The notes under the pieces: model-generated
Told to the model about the DNA's origin: nothing
The model's database searches: none
Seen by the model: the letters and a program-made list of their open reading frames with translations, nothing else
Origin: Streptomyces sp. NBC_00425
Lineage (GTDB): Bacteria; Actinomycetota; Actinomycetes; Streptomycetales; Streptomycetaceae
Length of the DNA stretch: 64,000 bases
Assembly (NCBI RefSeq): GCF_036030735.1
Contig: NZ_CP107928.1
Span: 4,898,001-4,962,000 of the forward strand
Direction of reading: 5' to 3'
Part shown: positions 25,068 through 34,404 of the stretch, one piece after another
How the letters are laid out: each line of letters opens with the position of its first letter
Position numbering within the stretch: position 1 is the first letter of the stretch
Position numbers and translations under genes: made by a program

Positions 25068-26711
25068 GTGGCTCGACACGACCGGCTGTACCCGGAGCCG
25101 ACGGGCGAGGTGCGCATGAGTCTGTCACTGCGTTTCGCCGCCGGATCGCACAAGGGCATGATCCGGGAGGGCAACGAGGATTCCGGTTACGCCGGTCCGC
25201 GCCTGCTCGCCATCGCCGACGGCATGGGTGGCGCCGCCGCCGGTGAGGTCGCCTCCTCGGAGGCCATCTCCACCATCGTCGCCCTCGACGACGACGTGCC
25301 CGGTTCCGACGTCCTGACCTCGCTCGGCACGGCCGTCCAGCGGGCCAACGACCAGCTGCGCTCGCTGGTCGAGGAGGACCCTCAGCTCGAGGGCATGGGC
25401 ACCACCCTCACCGCGCTGCTGTGGACGGGCCAGCGTCTCGGTCTCGTGCACGTCGGCGACTCGCGCGCGTACCTGCTGCGGGACGGCGTGCTGACGCAGA
25501 TCACACAGGACCACACCTGGGTGCAGCGCCTGGTCGACGAGGGCCGCATCACCGAGGAAGAGGCCACCACCCACCCCCAGCGGTCGCTGCTGATGCGGGC
25601 GCTGGGCAGCGGTGAGCACGTGGAGCCCGACCTGTCGATCCGCGAGGTGCGGGCCGGCGACCGCTATCTGATCTGCTCCGACGGCCTGTCCGGCGTGGTG
25701 TCCCACCAGACGCTCGAGGACACCCTCGCCAGCTACCAGGGCCCGCAGGAGACCGTGCAGGAGCTGATCCAGCTCGCGCTGCGCGGCGGGGGCCCCGACA
25801 ACATCACGGTGATCGTCGCCGACGTCCTCGACCTGGACACCGGCGACACCCTCGCCGGGCAGCTGTCCGACGTCCCCGTCGTGGTCGGCGCGGTCGCCGA
25901 GAACCAGCTCCAGCTGCACGACAACGGCATCATGCAGACCCCGGCGGGCCGCGCCTCCGGGCTCGGTCGCAGGCAGCAGGGCCACGGCGGAGGCGGCCAG
26001 TTCGGTCCGCCCGGCTCCGGCGGCGACATCACGGGCTTCATCCCCACCGACGGCTTCGCCGACTACACCGACGACGACTTCGTCAAGCCGCGCAAGGGCC
26101 GCCGGTGGCTGAAGAGATCCTTCTACGGGGTGCTCGCGCTCGCCGTCATCGGCGGCGGCCTGTACGGCGGCTACCGCTGGACGCAGACGCAGTACTACGT
26201 CGGCACCAGCGGCGAGCACGTCGCCCTGTACCGGGGCATCAGCCAGGACCTGGCGTGGGTGTCGTTGTCGAAGGTGGAGAAAGACCACCCCGAGATCGAA
26301 CTCAAGTACCTCCCGCAGTACCAGCAGAAGCTGGTGGAGGCGACGATCGCCGAGGGCAGCCTCCCGAACGCCCAGAAGAAGATCGACGAGCTGGCCGTCC
26401 AGGCTTCCGCGTGCAGGAAGCAGGCGGGTGGCACCGCCGCGGGCGCCACCGGTTCGCAGACCTCCTCGAAGACCGGTTCCAAGAACGGTTCCAAGACCGG
26501 CGCGACGACCGGTTCCAAGAACGGTTCGAAGACCGCTGAGGGCCAGGGCGGCGGCACCACGGGAACCACGTCCGTCTCCCTCACGTCCAAGGCATCGCCG
26601 AGCCCCTCGGCAACCGCGTCCCCGTCCGTACCCGCGACCCCCACTCCCACCCCCGGTCCGAGCCTTTCGGAGGAGGAGCAGAAGGTCGTCTCGCGGTGCG
26701 GTGAGCAGTAG
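25068..26711 (+). CDS. pstP: PP2C-family Ser/Thr phosphatase PstP
   Basis: 547 residues. The PP2C domain (to about 255) shows GMIREGNEDSGY, LAIADGMGG, HVGDSRAYLLR, LICSDGLSG and GGGPDNITVIVADV, the metal-binding aspartates of the family. A transmembrane helix lies near 350-368, then an extracellular region and a Thr/Ser/Lys-rich tail. It counteracts PknB. GTG at 25068 is chosen because GGAGGGTGGG ends just before it; GTG at 25059 and ATG at 25116 are alternatives. Confidence 0.93.
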   Translation: MARHDRLYPEPTGEVRMSLSLRFAAGSHKGMIREGNEDSGYAGPRLLAIADGMGGAAAGEVASSEAISTIVALDDDVPGSDVLTSLGTAVQRANDQLRSLVEEDPQLEGMGTTLTALLWTGQRLGLVHVGDSRAYLLRDGVLTQITQDHTWVQRLVDEGRITEEEATTHPQRSLLMRALGSGEHVEPDLSIREVRAGDRYLICSDGLSGVVSHQTLEDTLASYQGPQETVQELIQLALRGGGPDNITVIVADVLDLDTGDTLAGQLSDVPVVVGAVAENQLQLHDNGIMQTPAGRASGLGRRQQGHGGGGQFGPPGSGGDITGFIPTDGFADYTDDDFVKPRKGRRWLKRSFYGVLALAVIGGGLYGGYRWTQTQYYVGTSGEHVALYRGISQDLAWVSLSKVEKDHPEIELKYLPQYQQKLVEATIAEGSLPNAQKKIDELAVQASACRKQAGGTAAGATGSQTSSKTGSKNGSKTGATTGSKNGSKTAEGQGGGTTGTTSVSLTSKASPSPSATASPSVPATPTPTPGPSLSEEEQKVVSRCGEQ

Positions 26712-26738
26712 GCAAGCCGTGAGAGGCCCCGTCACACG

Positions 26739-28178
26739 ATGAGCAGTACTACCAACTCGCCGACGCACCACACGTCCACGATCGGCTCGATCGGCACACC
26801 GAGCCGGCGCAACACCGAGCTCGCGCTGCTGGTGTTCGCCGTCGTCATCCCGGTGTTCGCCTATGCCAACGTGGGCCTGGCGATCAACGAGCAGGTGCCG
26901 TCCGGGCTGCTGAGCTACGGGCTCGGCCTCGGTCTGCTGGCCGGCGTCGCGCATCTCGTCGTCCGCAAGTTCGCGCCGTACGCCGACCCGCTGCTGCTGC
27001 CGCTGGCGACGCTGCTGAACGGGCTGGGGCTGGTCGCCATCTGGCGGCTCGACCAGTCCAAGTACCTCCAGCAGGCCCACCAGGCCGGCACGGCCGCGCC
27101 ACGGCAGCTGCTGTACACGGCCCTGGGCATCGCCCTGTTCATCGTGGTACTGATCTTCCTCAAGGACCACCGCGTCCTGCAGCGTTACACCTACATCTCC
27201 ATGGTCGGCGCGATCTTCCTGCTGCTGCTGCCGCTCGTGCCGGGCCTCGGGCAGAACATCTACGGCGCCAAGATCTGGATCTCGGTGGCCGGTTTCTCCA
27301 TCCAGCCCGGTGAGTTCGCCAAGATCGTGCTGGCGATCTTCTTCGCCGGCTATCTGATGGTGAAGCGCGACGCGCTCGCCCTGGCCAGCCGCCGCGTCCT
27401 CGGCCTGTACCTGCCGCGCGGCCGCGACCTCGGCCCGATCATCGTCGTCTGGTTCATCTCGATCCTGATCCTGGTCTTCGAGACGGACCTCGGCACTTCG
27501 CTGCTGTTCTTCGGCATGTTCGTGATCATGCTGTACGTCGCCACCGAGCGGACCAGCTGGATCGTCTTCGGTCTGCTGATGTCCGCGGTCGGCGCGGTCG
27601 GCGTGGCCCAGTTCGAGAGCCACGTCCAGCAGCGTGTGCAGGCCTGGCTCGACCCGATGAAGGAGTACAAGCTCTCCCAGGCGGGTATCGGCGGCCACTC
27701 CGAGCAGGCCATGCAGGCACTGTGGGCGTTCGGCTCCGGCGGCACCCTCGGCACCGGCTGGGGTCAGGGCCACTCCGAGCTGATCAAGTTCGCCGCCAAC
27801 TCCGACTTCATCCTCGCCACCTTCGGCGAGGAGCTCGGCCTGGCCGGCATCATGGCGCTCCTGCTGCTGTACGGCCTGATCGCCGAGCGCGGCGTGCGCA
27901 CCGCCCTCGCCGCCCGTGACCCGTTCGGCAAGCTGCTCGCCATCGGTCTCTCCGGCGCGTTCGCCCTGCAGGTGTTCGTCGTGGCCGGCGGTGTGATGGG
28001 GCTCATCCCGCTGACCGGTATGACGATGCCGTTCCTCGCGTACGGCGGTTCGTCCGTCATCGCCAACTGGGCCCTGATCGGCATCCTGATCAGGATCAGC
28101 GACACCGCGCGCCGTCCGGCGCCCGCGCCCGCCTCCACCCCCGACGCCGAGATGACCCAGGTGGTCCGCCCGTCATGA
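26739..28178 (+). CDS. SEDS-family peptidoglycan polymerase (RodA/FtsW type)
   Basis: 479 residues with about 12 hydrophobic helices. SEDS landmarks are GFSIQPGEFAKI, FETDLGTSLLFFGMF and PLTGMTMPFLAYGGSS near the C terminus. It makes glycan strands with the class B PBP encoded next. Position between pstP and pbpA equals mycobacterial rodA, but by sequence alone RodA and FtsW cannot be separated. Its stop overlaps pbpA as ATGA. Confidence 0.92.
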   Translation: MSSTTNSPTHHTSTIGSIGTPSRRNTELALLVFAVVIPVFAYANVGLAINEQVPSGLLSYGLGLGLLAGVAHLVVRKFAPYADPLLLPLATLLNGLGLVAIWRLDQSKYLQQAHQAGTAAPRQLLYTALGIALFIVVLIFLKDHRVLQRYTYISMVGAIFLLLLPLVPGLGQNIYGAKIWISVAGFSIQPGEFAKIVLAIFFAGYLMVKRDALALASRRVLGLYLPRGRDLGPIIVVWFISILILVFETDLGTSLLFFGMFVIMLYVATERTSWIVFGLLMSAVGAVGVAQFESHVQQRVQAWLDPMKEYKLSQAGIGGHSEQAMQALWAFGSGGTLGTGWGQGHSELIKFAANSDFILATFGEELGLAGIMALLLLYGLIAERGVRTALAARDPFGKLLAIGLSGAFALQVFVVAGGVMGLIPLTGMTMPFLAYGGSSVIANWALIGILIRISDTARRPAPAPASTPDAEMTQVVRPS

Positions 28179-29641
28179 ACAAGCCCCTGCGCCGGATCGC
28201 TATCTTCTGCGGCCTGCTGGTCCTCACCCTGCTGCTGCGGGACAACTACCTGCAGTACGTCAAGGCGGACAGCCTCGCGAGCGACACCAAGAACCGCCGC
28301 GTCAACATCACGCGGTACGCCACCCCGCGCGGCGACATCATCGTCGACGGCAAGGCGATCACCGGTTCGGTGGAGACCACCGGCGACTACAAGTACAAGC
28401 GCACCTGGACCAACGGCCCGATGTGGGCGCCGGTCACCGGGTACTCCTCGCAGGCCTTCGGCGCCAACCAGCTGGAGAAGCTGGAGGACGGCATCCTCAG
28501 CGGCAACGACGACCGGCTGTTCTTCCGCAATACCCTGGACATGATCACGGGCAAGGAGAAGGAGGGCGGCAGCGTCGTCACCACCCTCAACGCCGCCGCG
28601 CAGAAGGCCGCCTACCAGGGCCTGGGCGACAAGAAGGGCGCGGTCGCCGCGATCGAGCCGTCCACCGGCAAGATCCTCGCGCTGGTCTCGACGCCGTCGT
28701 ACGACCCCTCGAAGTTCGCCGGATCCTCGAACAAGGACGCCGAGGAGTGGAACAAGGTCCAGAAGAAGAACGACCGCGACGACCCGATGCTCAACCGCGC
28801 GCTGCGTGAGACCTACCCGCCCGGTTCCACGTTCAAGGTGGTCACGGCCGCCGCGGCGCTGGAGAACGGCGAGGCCTCGGGCATCGACGACAAGACCGAC
28901 ACCCCGGACCCGTTCCCGCTGCCGCAGTCCTCGAACAAGCTCACCAACGAGCACGGCGAGTGCAAGAACGCCACCCTGCGCTATGCGCTCATGGTGTCCT
29001 GCAACACCGTCTTCGCGAAGATGGCCGACAACGTCGGCAACGAGAAGATGATCGACCAGGCGACCAAGTTCGGCTTCAACGAGGCCGAACTGGACACCCC
29101 GGTGCGCGCCGCCGAGTCGATCTACCCCAAGGACAACGCCCCGCAGAACGCGCTGGACGGCATCGGCCAGGGCTCCAACCGGGCCACCCCGCTGCAGATG
29201 GCCATGGTCGCCTCGGCGGTCGCCAACGACGGCAAGCTGATGAAGCCGTACATGGTGGACCAGATCTGGGCGAAGCTGGACCCGCTGGAGACCACGGAGC
29301 CGCAGCAGCTGTCCCAGGCCGTCTCGGCGAAGACCGCGCAGGCCCTCCAGAAGATGATGGAGACGGTCGTCGAGGACCCGCTGGGCACTGGTGGCAAGGC
29401 CAAGATCGACGGCGTCAAGGTCGGCGGCAAGACCGGTACCGCCCAGCACGGCCTCAACAACAGCGAGAAGCCTTACGCCTGGTTCATCTCGTACGCCAAG
29501 CTGTCCGACGGCAGTGCGCCGGTCGCGGTCGCCGTCGTCGTCGAGGACGGCGCGGCCAACCGCGGCGACATCACCGGCGGCGGTCTCGCCGGCCCGATCG
29601 CAAGGGACGTGATGAAGGCAGTCATCGGCAGCAAGAAGTGA
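28175..29641 (+). CDS. pbpA: Class B penicillin-binding protein PbpA
   Basis: 488 residues. N-terminal signal anchor (AIFCGLLVLTLLL), dimerisation region, then a transpeptidase domain with all active-site motifs: S218-TFK in PPGSTFKVV, S275-CN and K419-TGTA. It crosslinks peptidoglycan outside the membrane with the SEDS partner encoded upstream. ATG overlaps the SEDS stop. Confidence 0.95.
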   Translation: MNKPLRRIAIFCGLLVLTLLLRDNYLQYVKADSLASDTKNRRVNITRYATPRGDIIVDGKAITGSVETTGDYKYKRTWTNGPMWAPVTGYSSQAFGANQLEKLEDGILSGNDDRLFFRNTLDMITGKEKEGGSVVTTLNAAAQKAAYQGLGDKKGAVAAIEPSTGKILALVSTPSYDPSKFAGSSNKDAEEWNKVQKKNDRDDPMLNRALRETYPPGSTFKVVTAAAALENGEASGIDDKTDTPDPFPLPQSSNKLTNEHGECKNATLRYALMVSCNTVFAKMADNVGNEKMIDQATKFGFNEAELDTPVRAAESIYPKDNAPQNALDGIGQGSNRATPLQMAMVASAVANDGKLMKPYMVDQIWAKLDPLETTEPQQLSQAVSAKTAQALQKMMETVVEDPLGTGGKAKIDGVKVGGKTGTAQHGLNNSEKPYAWFISYAKLSDGSAPVAVAVVVEDGAANRGDITGGGLAGPIARDVMKAVIGSKK

Positions 29642-29676
29642 CCCCCATCACGTCGCTCACACATCGGTGCACGTTG

Positions 29677-29751
29677 CGATACCGGTCTCGTATCGGGTGA
29701 CGGGCTTGGCCAGGTCACACAGCTCCGTCCGGGTACGGTATGCCCGGACGG
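29677..29751. promoter_or_regulatory. Two inverted repeats between pbpA and pknB
   Basis: CGATAC-N7-GTATCG (29677-29695) and a 9-bp stem CCGTCCGGG / CCCGGACGG with a 9-nt loop (29725-29751). The first may be an operator and the second a terminator or attenuator in this 169-bp gap. Confidence 0.35.
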
Positions 29752-29810
29752 CAGCCTCCGTCCGCACATGTGTGCCGGGCGGGACCGACGGAGAGGGCTG
29801 GTAGGTAGCT

Positions 29811-31814
29811 ATGGAAGAGCCGCGTCGCCTCGGCGGCCGGTACGAGCTGGGCCACGTGCTCGGCCGTGGTGGCATGGCCGAGGTCTACCTCGCGCATGAC
29901 ACCCGCCTCGGCCGCACCGTGGCGGTGAAGACGCTGCGCGCGGACCTCGCGCGCGACCCTTCCTTCCAGGCCCGGTTCCGCCGGGAGGCCCAGTCTGCCG
30001 CCTCGCTCAACCACCCCGCGATCGTGGCGGTGTACGACACGGGCGAGGACTACATCGGCGAAGTGTCCATCCCGTACATCGTCATGGAGTACGTCGACGG
30101 CTCCACGCTCCGCGAGCTGCTCCACTCCGGCCGCAAGCTGCTGCCGGAGCGGACGCTGGAGATGACCATCGGCATCCTCCAGGCCCTGGAGTACTCGCAC
30201 AGAGCCGGCATCGTCCACCGCGACATCAAGCCGGCGAACGTCATGCTGACGCGCAACGGCCAGGTCAAGGTCATGGACTTCGGCATCGCCCGCGCCATGG
30301 GCGACTCGGGCATGACGATGACGCAGACGTCGGCGGTCATCGGCACGGCGCAGTACCTCTCGCCGGAGCAGGCCAAGGGCGAGCAGGTCGACGCCCGCTC
30401 CGACCTGTACTCCACCGGCTGTCTGCTCTACGAGCTGCTGACGGTGCGGCCGCCCTTCGTCGGGGACTCCCCGGTCGCGGTGGCCTACCAGCACGTCCGG
30501 GAGGAGCCGCAGCCGCCGAGCGTCTTCGACCCCGAGATCACCCCCGAGATGGACGCGATCGTCCTGCGGGCGCTGGTCAAGGACCCGAACTACCGCTACC
30601 AGTCCGCCGACGAGATGCGCCTGGACATCGAGGCCTGCCTCGACGGCCAGCCGGTCGCGGCCACGGCGGCGATGGGCTCGGTCGGCTACGGCGGGTACGG
30701 CGACGACCACGCGACGACGGCGATGCGCTCGGCGGACGCCGGCGCCACGTCGATGCTGCCGCCCATGAACCCGGACGACGGCAGCTACGGCTACGACGAC
30801 CGGCCGGACCGGCGCCGCCAGAAGAAGTCGAACACCTCGACGATCCTGCTCGTCGTGGCCGCCGTGCTGGTACTGGTGGGCGCGGTCCTGATCGGCAAGT
30901 GGGTGGTCAGCGACGGCGCCTCGGCCAAACCGTTCCCGGTGCCGAACTTCGTCGGCCAGCCCCTGGCCAGCGCCAAGACGATGGCCGACAACGTGGAACT
31001 GAAGGTGGAGAGCACCGAAGCCGCCTGCGAGAACCAGCCCAAGGGCAGCATCTGCACGCAGGACCCGGTGGTCGGCAAGAACGTCAACAAGGGCGACACC
31101 GTCAAGCTCGTCGTCTCCACCGGTGCGCCGAAGGTGGTCGTCCCGACCGTGCTCGGCAAGAGCGTGGACGAGGCGAAGAAGCTCCTGGAGAGCGACCAGT
31201 ACCAGTTCAACGTCGAGACGAAGGAAGAGGTGTCCACCGAGGAGGCGGGCACCGTCACGGACCAGGACCTCAAGCTCGGCGCACAGGTGGAGAAGGGTGC
31301 CACCATCACCCTCACCGTCGCCAAGGCCCAGGAGAAGTCCACCGTCCCGGACGTCTCCAACAAGAGCTGTGACGAGGCCAAGGCCCAGATGGACCAGAAC
31401 GGCCTCAAGGGCGAGTGCGTCGAGGTCGACACCCAGGACCAGAACCAGGTCGGCAAGGTCATCCAGACCGTGCCGTCGATCGGCTCCCAGGCCGACAAGG
31501 GCTCCAAGGTCCAGATCCAGATCGGCAAGAGCACCCAGACGCAGGTGCCGGGCAACCTCCAGGGCATGTCCCTGAAGGACGCCAAGAAGGCGCTGCGGGA
31601 CGCGGGCCTGAACGTCGGCAACATCGCCGGTTCACAGGACGACGACGCCCAGGTCATCAACTCCGACCCGGCCCCCGGCAGCACGGTCAACAAGGGGCAG
31701 ACGGTCAACCTGGTCGCCTTCAAGAACGGCAACAACAACGGCGACAACAACAACGGCGGCGGCGGCGGCTTCTTCGGCGGCGTCACCGGAACCTCGGCCC
31801 GCACGGAGGACTGA
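29811..31814 (+). CDS. pknB: Ser/Thr protein kinase PknB with four PASTA domains
   Basis: 667 residues. Kinase domain at 10-275: Gly loop GRGGMAEVY, K40, catalytic loop H136-RDIKPAN with D138, DFG at 156-158, and an activation loop with T169, T171 and T173. Transmembrane helix 345-364. Four extracellular PASTA repeats (about 376 to 645) bind muropeptides or lipid II, followed by an Asn/Gly-rich tail. It controls growth and division by phosphorylating cell-wall regulators and FHA partners. A strong terminator follows. No pknA gene lies beside it. Confidence 0.96.
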   Translation: MEEPRRLGGRYELGHVLGRGGMAEVYLAHDTRLGRTVAVKTLRADLARDPSFQARFRREAQSAASLNHPAIVAVYDTGEDYIGEVSIPYIVMEYVDGSTLRELLHSGRKLLPERTLEMTIGILQALEYSHRAGIVHRDIKPANVMLTRNGQVKVMDFGIARAMGDSGMTMTQTSAVIGTAQYLSPEQAKGEQVDARSDLYSTGCLLYELLTVRPPFVGDSPVAVAYQHVREEPQPPSVFDPEITPEMDAIVLRALVKDPNYRYQSADEMRLDIEACLDGQPVAATAAMGSVGYGGYGDDHATTAMRSADAGATSMLPPMNPDDGSYGYDDRPDRRRQKKSNTSTILLVVAAVLVLVGAVLIGKWVVSDGASAKPFPVPNFVGQPLASAKTMADNVELKVESTEAACENQPKGSICTQDPVVGKNVNKGDTVKLVVSTGAPKVVVPTVLGKSVDEAKKLLESDQYQFNVETKEEVSTEEAGTVTDQDLKLGAQVEKGATITLTVAKAQEKSTVPDVSNKSCDEAKAQMDQNGLKGECVEVDTQDQNQVGKVIQTVPSIGSQADKGSKVQIQIGKSTQTQVPGNLQGMSLKDAKKALRDAGLNVGNIAGSQDDDAQVINSDPAPGSTVNKGQTVNLVAFKNGNNNGDNNNGGGGGFFGGVTGTSARTED

Positions 31815-31831
31815 CGGTCACCGCAGGCGAC

Positions 31832-31871
31832 AAGGTGCCGGTCCCCGCGTGAGCGGGGCCGGCACCTTTTT
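31832..31871 (+). terminator. Terminator of the fhaA-pknB cluster
   Basis: GGTGCCGG-T-CCCCGC pairs with GCGGGGCCGGCACC (one bulge, GTGA loop), followed by TTTTT. One of the few classic U-tract terminators here. Confidence 0.93.
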
Positions 31872-31993
31872 CCGTGCGCCGGTGATCGCAAAGCACTAGC
31901 ATGTTCATGTAAAGAGCGCGCCGCATGTGAGGCCATGACCACAACTCACGGGCCTGCACGGCGAGTTCACACATGCCGCAAGGGGGAAGATTG

Positions 31994-32401
31994 TTGAAGA
32001 GGACAGCCCAAATGCTCGGGGTGGCCGCGACTGCCCTGCTCGTGACAACCCTGGCCACGAGCCCCGCCCAGGCGAACGCCTTCAGCCCGGGCTGCACCAC
32101 GACGGGCGCGGACGGCTTCGCCTACGTCCCCAGCTTCAAGGGTGCGACGAGCACGCTCAAGCTGGAATGGCACATCACGGACACACTGGCGGACGGCCAC
32201 CACGCGCGGATCCGTTTCCTGTCCAAGCAGCACGACGGGACGATCCACTACTGGCCGTGGCACAAGGCCGCGGGCGGCAAGGGAGACCACCAGTACGCCG
32301 CCACCACGGCAACGGACAGCTCCGGCATCTTCGACATCGGGGCCGAGGTGGCCCGCTTCGAAGGCGACACCAAGCTGAACTCCTGCGTCGACTGGGGGTG
32401 A
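31994..32401 (+). CDS. Small secreted protein of unknown function
   Basis: 135 residues from a TTG start. AAGGGGGA ends 6 bp upstream, which favours 31994 over the ATG at 31973 that the ribosome site would overlap. The result is a clean signal peptide (KRTAQ, then MLGVAATALLVTTLA) with cleavage after SPAQA. The mature ~108 residues hold two cysteines near its ends, likely one disulfide, and WHITDTLADGHHARIRF. No family recognised. It sits in its own unit between two terminators beside the sortase genes but has no LPxTG or LAxTG motif. Confidence 0.75.
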   Translation: MKRTAQMLGVAATALLVTTLATSPAQANAFSPGCTTTGADGFAYVPSFKGATSTLKLEWHITDTLADGHHARIRFLSKQHDGTIHYWPWHKAAGGKGDHQYAATTATDSSGIFDIGAEVARFEGDTKLNSCVDWG

Positions 32402-32442
32402 CGGACAGCGGCTGCTGCTGCCCGAAGCCGCCGCACACGTGA

Positions 32443-32484
32443 AAGGGCCCGAAGCCGCGCGGAGCACGCGCGGCTTCGGGCCTT
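32443..32484. terminator. Bidirectional terminator between convergent genes
   Basis: An 18-bp stem of CCCGAAGCCGCGCG and complement with a GAGCA loop and A/T flanks in both directions, between the secreted protein and the first sortase. Confidence 0.88.
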
Positions 32485-32522
32485 CGTCGTGCCGGGCGGC
32501 GGATCGCCGTCGAGGAGGACTG

Positions 32523-33296
32523 TCAGCCCAGTTCCTTCGGCGGGGTGCGGTCCGCGTCGACGTTCTCGACCCGTACCAGCTCCCCCCACACCACGTACCG
32601 GTACCGGGACGTGTACACCGGTGTGCAGGTCGTCAGGGTGATGTAGTGGCCGGCCTTCGTCTTCCCCGACTCCTTCGGGACCTGGGCGAGGACCTGCACG
32701 TTGTACTTCGAGGTTTCGTCGAGGATGTCGTACACCTTGTAGACGTACCACTTGTCCTTCGTCTCGAAGACGATCGGGTCGCCCTTCTCCAGCTTGTCGA
32801 TGTTGTGGAACTTCGCGCCGTGGCCGTCGCGGTGGGCGGCGAGGGTGAAGTTGCCCTTCTTGCCCGTCATCGGCAGCATCGCCTTGCTCGGGTCCGTGTA
32901 GTAGCCGGCGACGCCCTCGTTGAGGATCTTCGACGAGGTGCCCTTCGCGACCAGCACCTCCCCGTTCCTCATCGCGGGGACGTGCAGGAACCCGATGCCG
33001 TCCTTGGTGTCCAGCGCCCCCGGGCCGGTGGGCTCCTGCGCCCAGGTGTCGCGCACCCGGTCGCCCTGCCGGTCCGCGTGCCGGTCGGCGACCACGTTGG
33101 TCCACCACAGGGAGTAGACGACGAACAGGCCGAGCACCAGGCCGACCGTGATGAGGAGCTCCCCGAAGACACTCACGGCCAGGGCGACGCGCCCGCCCCT
33201 GCGCCGCGGCGCCGGCCCGGACGCGTCCACGCGCGCGTGCTGTTCGTGCTCGGTGTCGCCATGCTCGGTGTCGCCGGTGGTCGCTGCCACGTTCAT
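32523..33296 (-). CDS. Class E sortase
   Basis: 257 residues. Cytosolic N terminus, one membrane helix (45-65), then the sortase beta barrel with H155 (AAHRDGHG), catalytic C224 in TLTTCTPVY and R233. Class E sortases of streptomycetes attach LAxTG surface proteins such as long chaplins. By position next to pknB it resembles S. coelicolor SrtE2 (from memory). It is 52 bp downstream of the next sortase, same strand. Confidence 0.93.
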   Translation of the reverse strand: MNVAATTGDTEHGDTEHEQHARVDASGPAPRRRGGRVALAVSVFGELLITVGLVLGLFVVYSLWWTNVVADRHADRQGDRVRDTWAQEPTGPGALDTKDGIGFLHVPAMRNGEVLVAKGTSSKILNEGVAGYYTDPSKAMLPMTGKKGNFTLAAHRDGHGAKFHNIDKLEKGDPIVFETKDKWYVYKVYDILDETSKYNVQVLAQVPKESGKTKAGHYITLTTCTPVYTSRYRYVVWGELVRVENVDADRTPPKELG

Positions 33297-33348
33297 CTGC
33301 CCCTACTCGCTGCACACCTACGGACCGCACGCCTACAGGACCGCACGC

Positions 33349-34404
33349 CTATTCGACGAGCGCATCCGGCTTGCCCTTGCTGCGCGGCCGTTCCTCGACC
33401 ATCTTGCCCCAGACGATCAAGCGGTACTTGCTGGTGAACTCCGGCGTGCAGGTGGTGAGGGTGATGTACCGGCCCGGCCCGGTGAGCCCGGAGCCCGGCG
33501 GCACCGGATCGAGGACGCTCGTGTTGCTCGGCGCGGTCACCGGCAGCGTCGACGTCATCTTGTAGACGAAGTACTCGTTCTGCGTCTCGACGACGATGGC
33601 GTCGCCCGCCTGCAGCCTGTTGATGTACCGGAACGGTTCGCCGTGCGTGTTGCGGTGGCCCGCGAGCCCGAAGTTCCCGGTCTTCGCGTCGGGCATCGCC
33701 GTCGCCAGCGGAGCCTCGCCGTAGTGGCCGACCATGCCCTTGTCGAGGACCTTCTTGTTGCTGACGCCCTCGGCGATCGGCACCACCACGTCCAGCTTGG
33801 GGATGTGCAGGATGGCGAAGCCCTGCCCCGGCGAGAACGCACCGGGAGCACGCTTGCCGCTGGCCCAGTCGTCCTGGAGGCTGCTCGCCTCCCGGTCCGC
33901 CTGCGCGTGGGCCCGCACGTTCGTCCACCACAGCTGGTAGGTCACGAACAGCAGCATCAGCACGCCCGTGGTGATGAACACCTCGCCGATCGCCCGGCTG
34001 GCGACCACCGCCGGGCTCGGCTTGCGCGCCCGTTCCCTGCGGCGCGCCTCGACGCGCGACAGCGGCCGCTCGTCCTGCGCGGGCGCGTCGGCCCCGTTGT
34101 ACGACTCGGACGCCTCACCCGGGGCGCCATGACGCCCACGGCGCCCCTTGGCCGCCTTCCTGCGGGCCGCTCGGCCGCCCGCGGGGGTTCCGGGGGCCAC
34201 AGCGCCGACTGAGGCCCCAGAGGCGGGTACGGCCCCACGGCCGAACGCGGCCGACGGCGGTATCCGCAGCGCCACCGTCTCCTCGTCGGCGGGCGGCCGG
34301 TACGCCTGCTCCGCGTAGGGGTCGGCGCCGTACGGTTCACCGCCGAAGGACTCGTACGACGCGGCGCCGTACGAATCCTCGCGCTCGGGCCGCAGCGCGG
34401 TCAC
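33349..34404 (-). CDS. Class E sortase with long cytosolic N terminus
   Basis: 351 residues. The first 135 residues are a Tyr/Gly-rich then Arg/Ala-rich cytosolic extension. A membrane helix (140-158) and the sortase domain follow with H250, C319 (TLTTCTPEF) and R328. GTG at 34404 overlaps the pabA stop as GTGA. Positional equivalent of SrtE1 (from memory). The long extension is the clear difference from its two neighbours. Confidence 0.93.
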   Translation of the reverse strand: MTALRPEREDSYGAASYESFGGEPYGADPYAEQAYRPPADEETVALRIPPSAAFGRGAVPASGASVGAVAPGTPAGGRAARRKAAKGRRGRHGAPGEASESYNGADAPAQDERPLSRVEARRRERARKPSPAVVASRAIGEVFITTGVLMLLFVTYQLWWTNVRAHAQADREASSLQDDWASGKRAPGAFSPGQGFAILHIPKLDVVVPIAEGVSNKKVLDKGMVGHYGEAPLATAMPDAKTGNFGLAGHRNTHGEPFRYINRLQAGDAIVVETQNEYFVYKMTSTLPVTAPSNTSVLDPVPPGSGLTGPGRYITLTTCTPEFTSKYRLIVWGKMVEERPRSKGKPDALVE

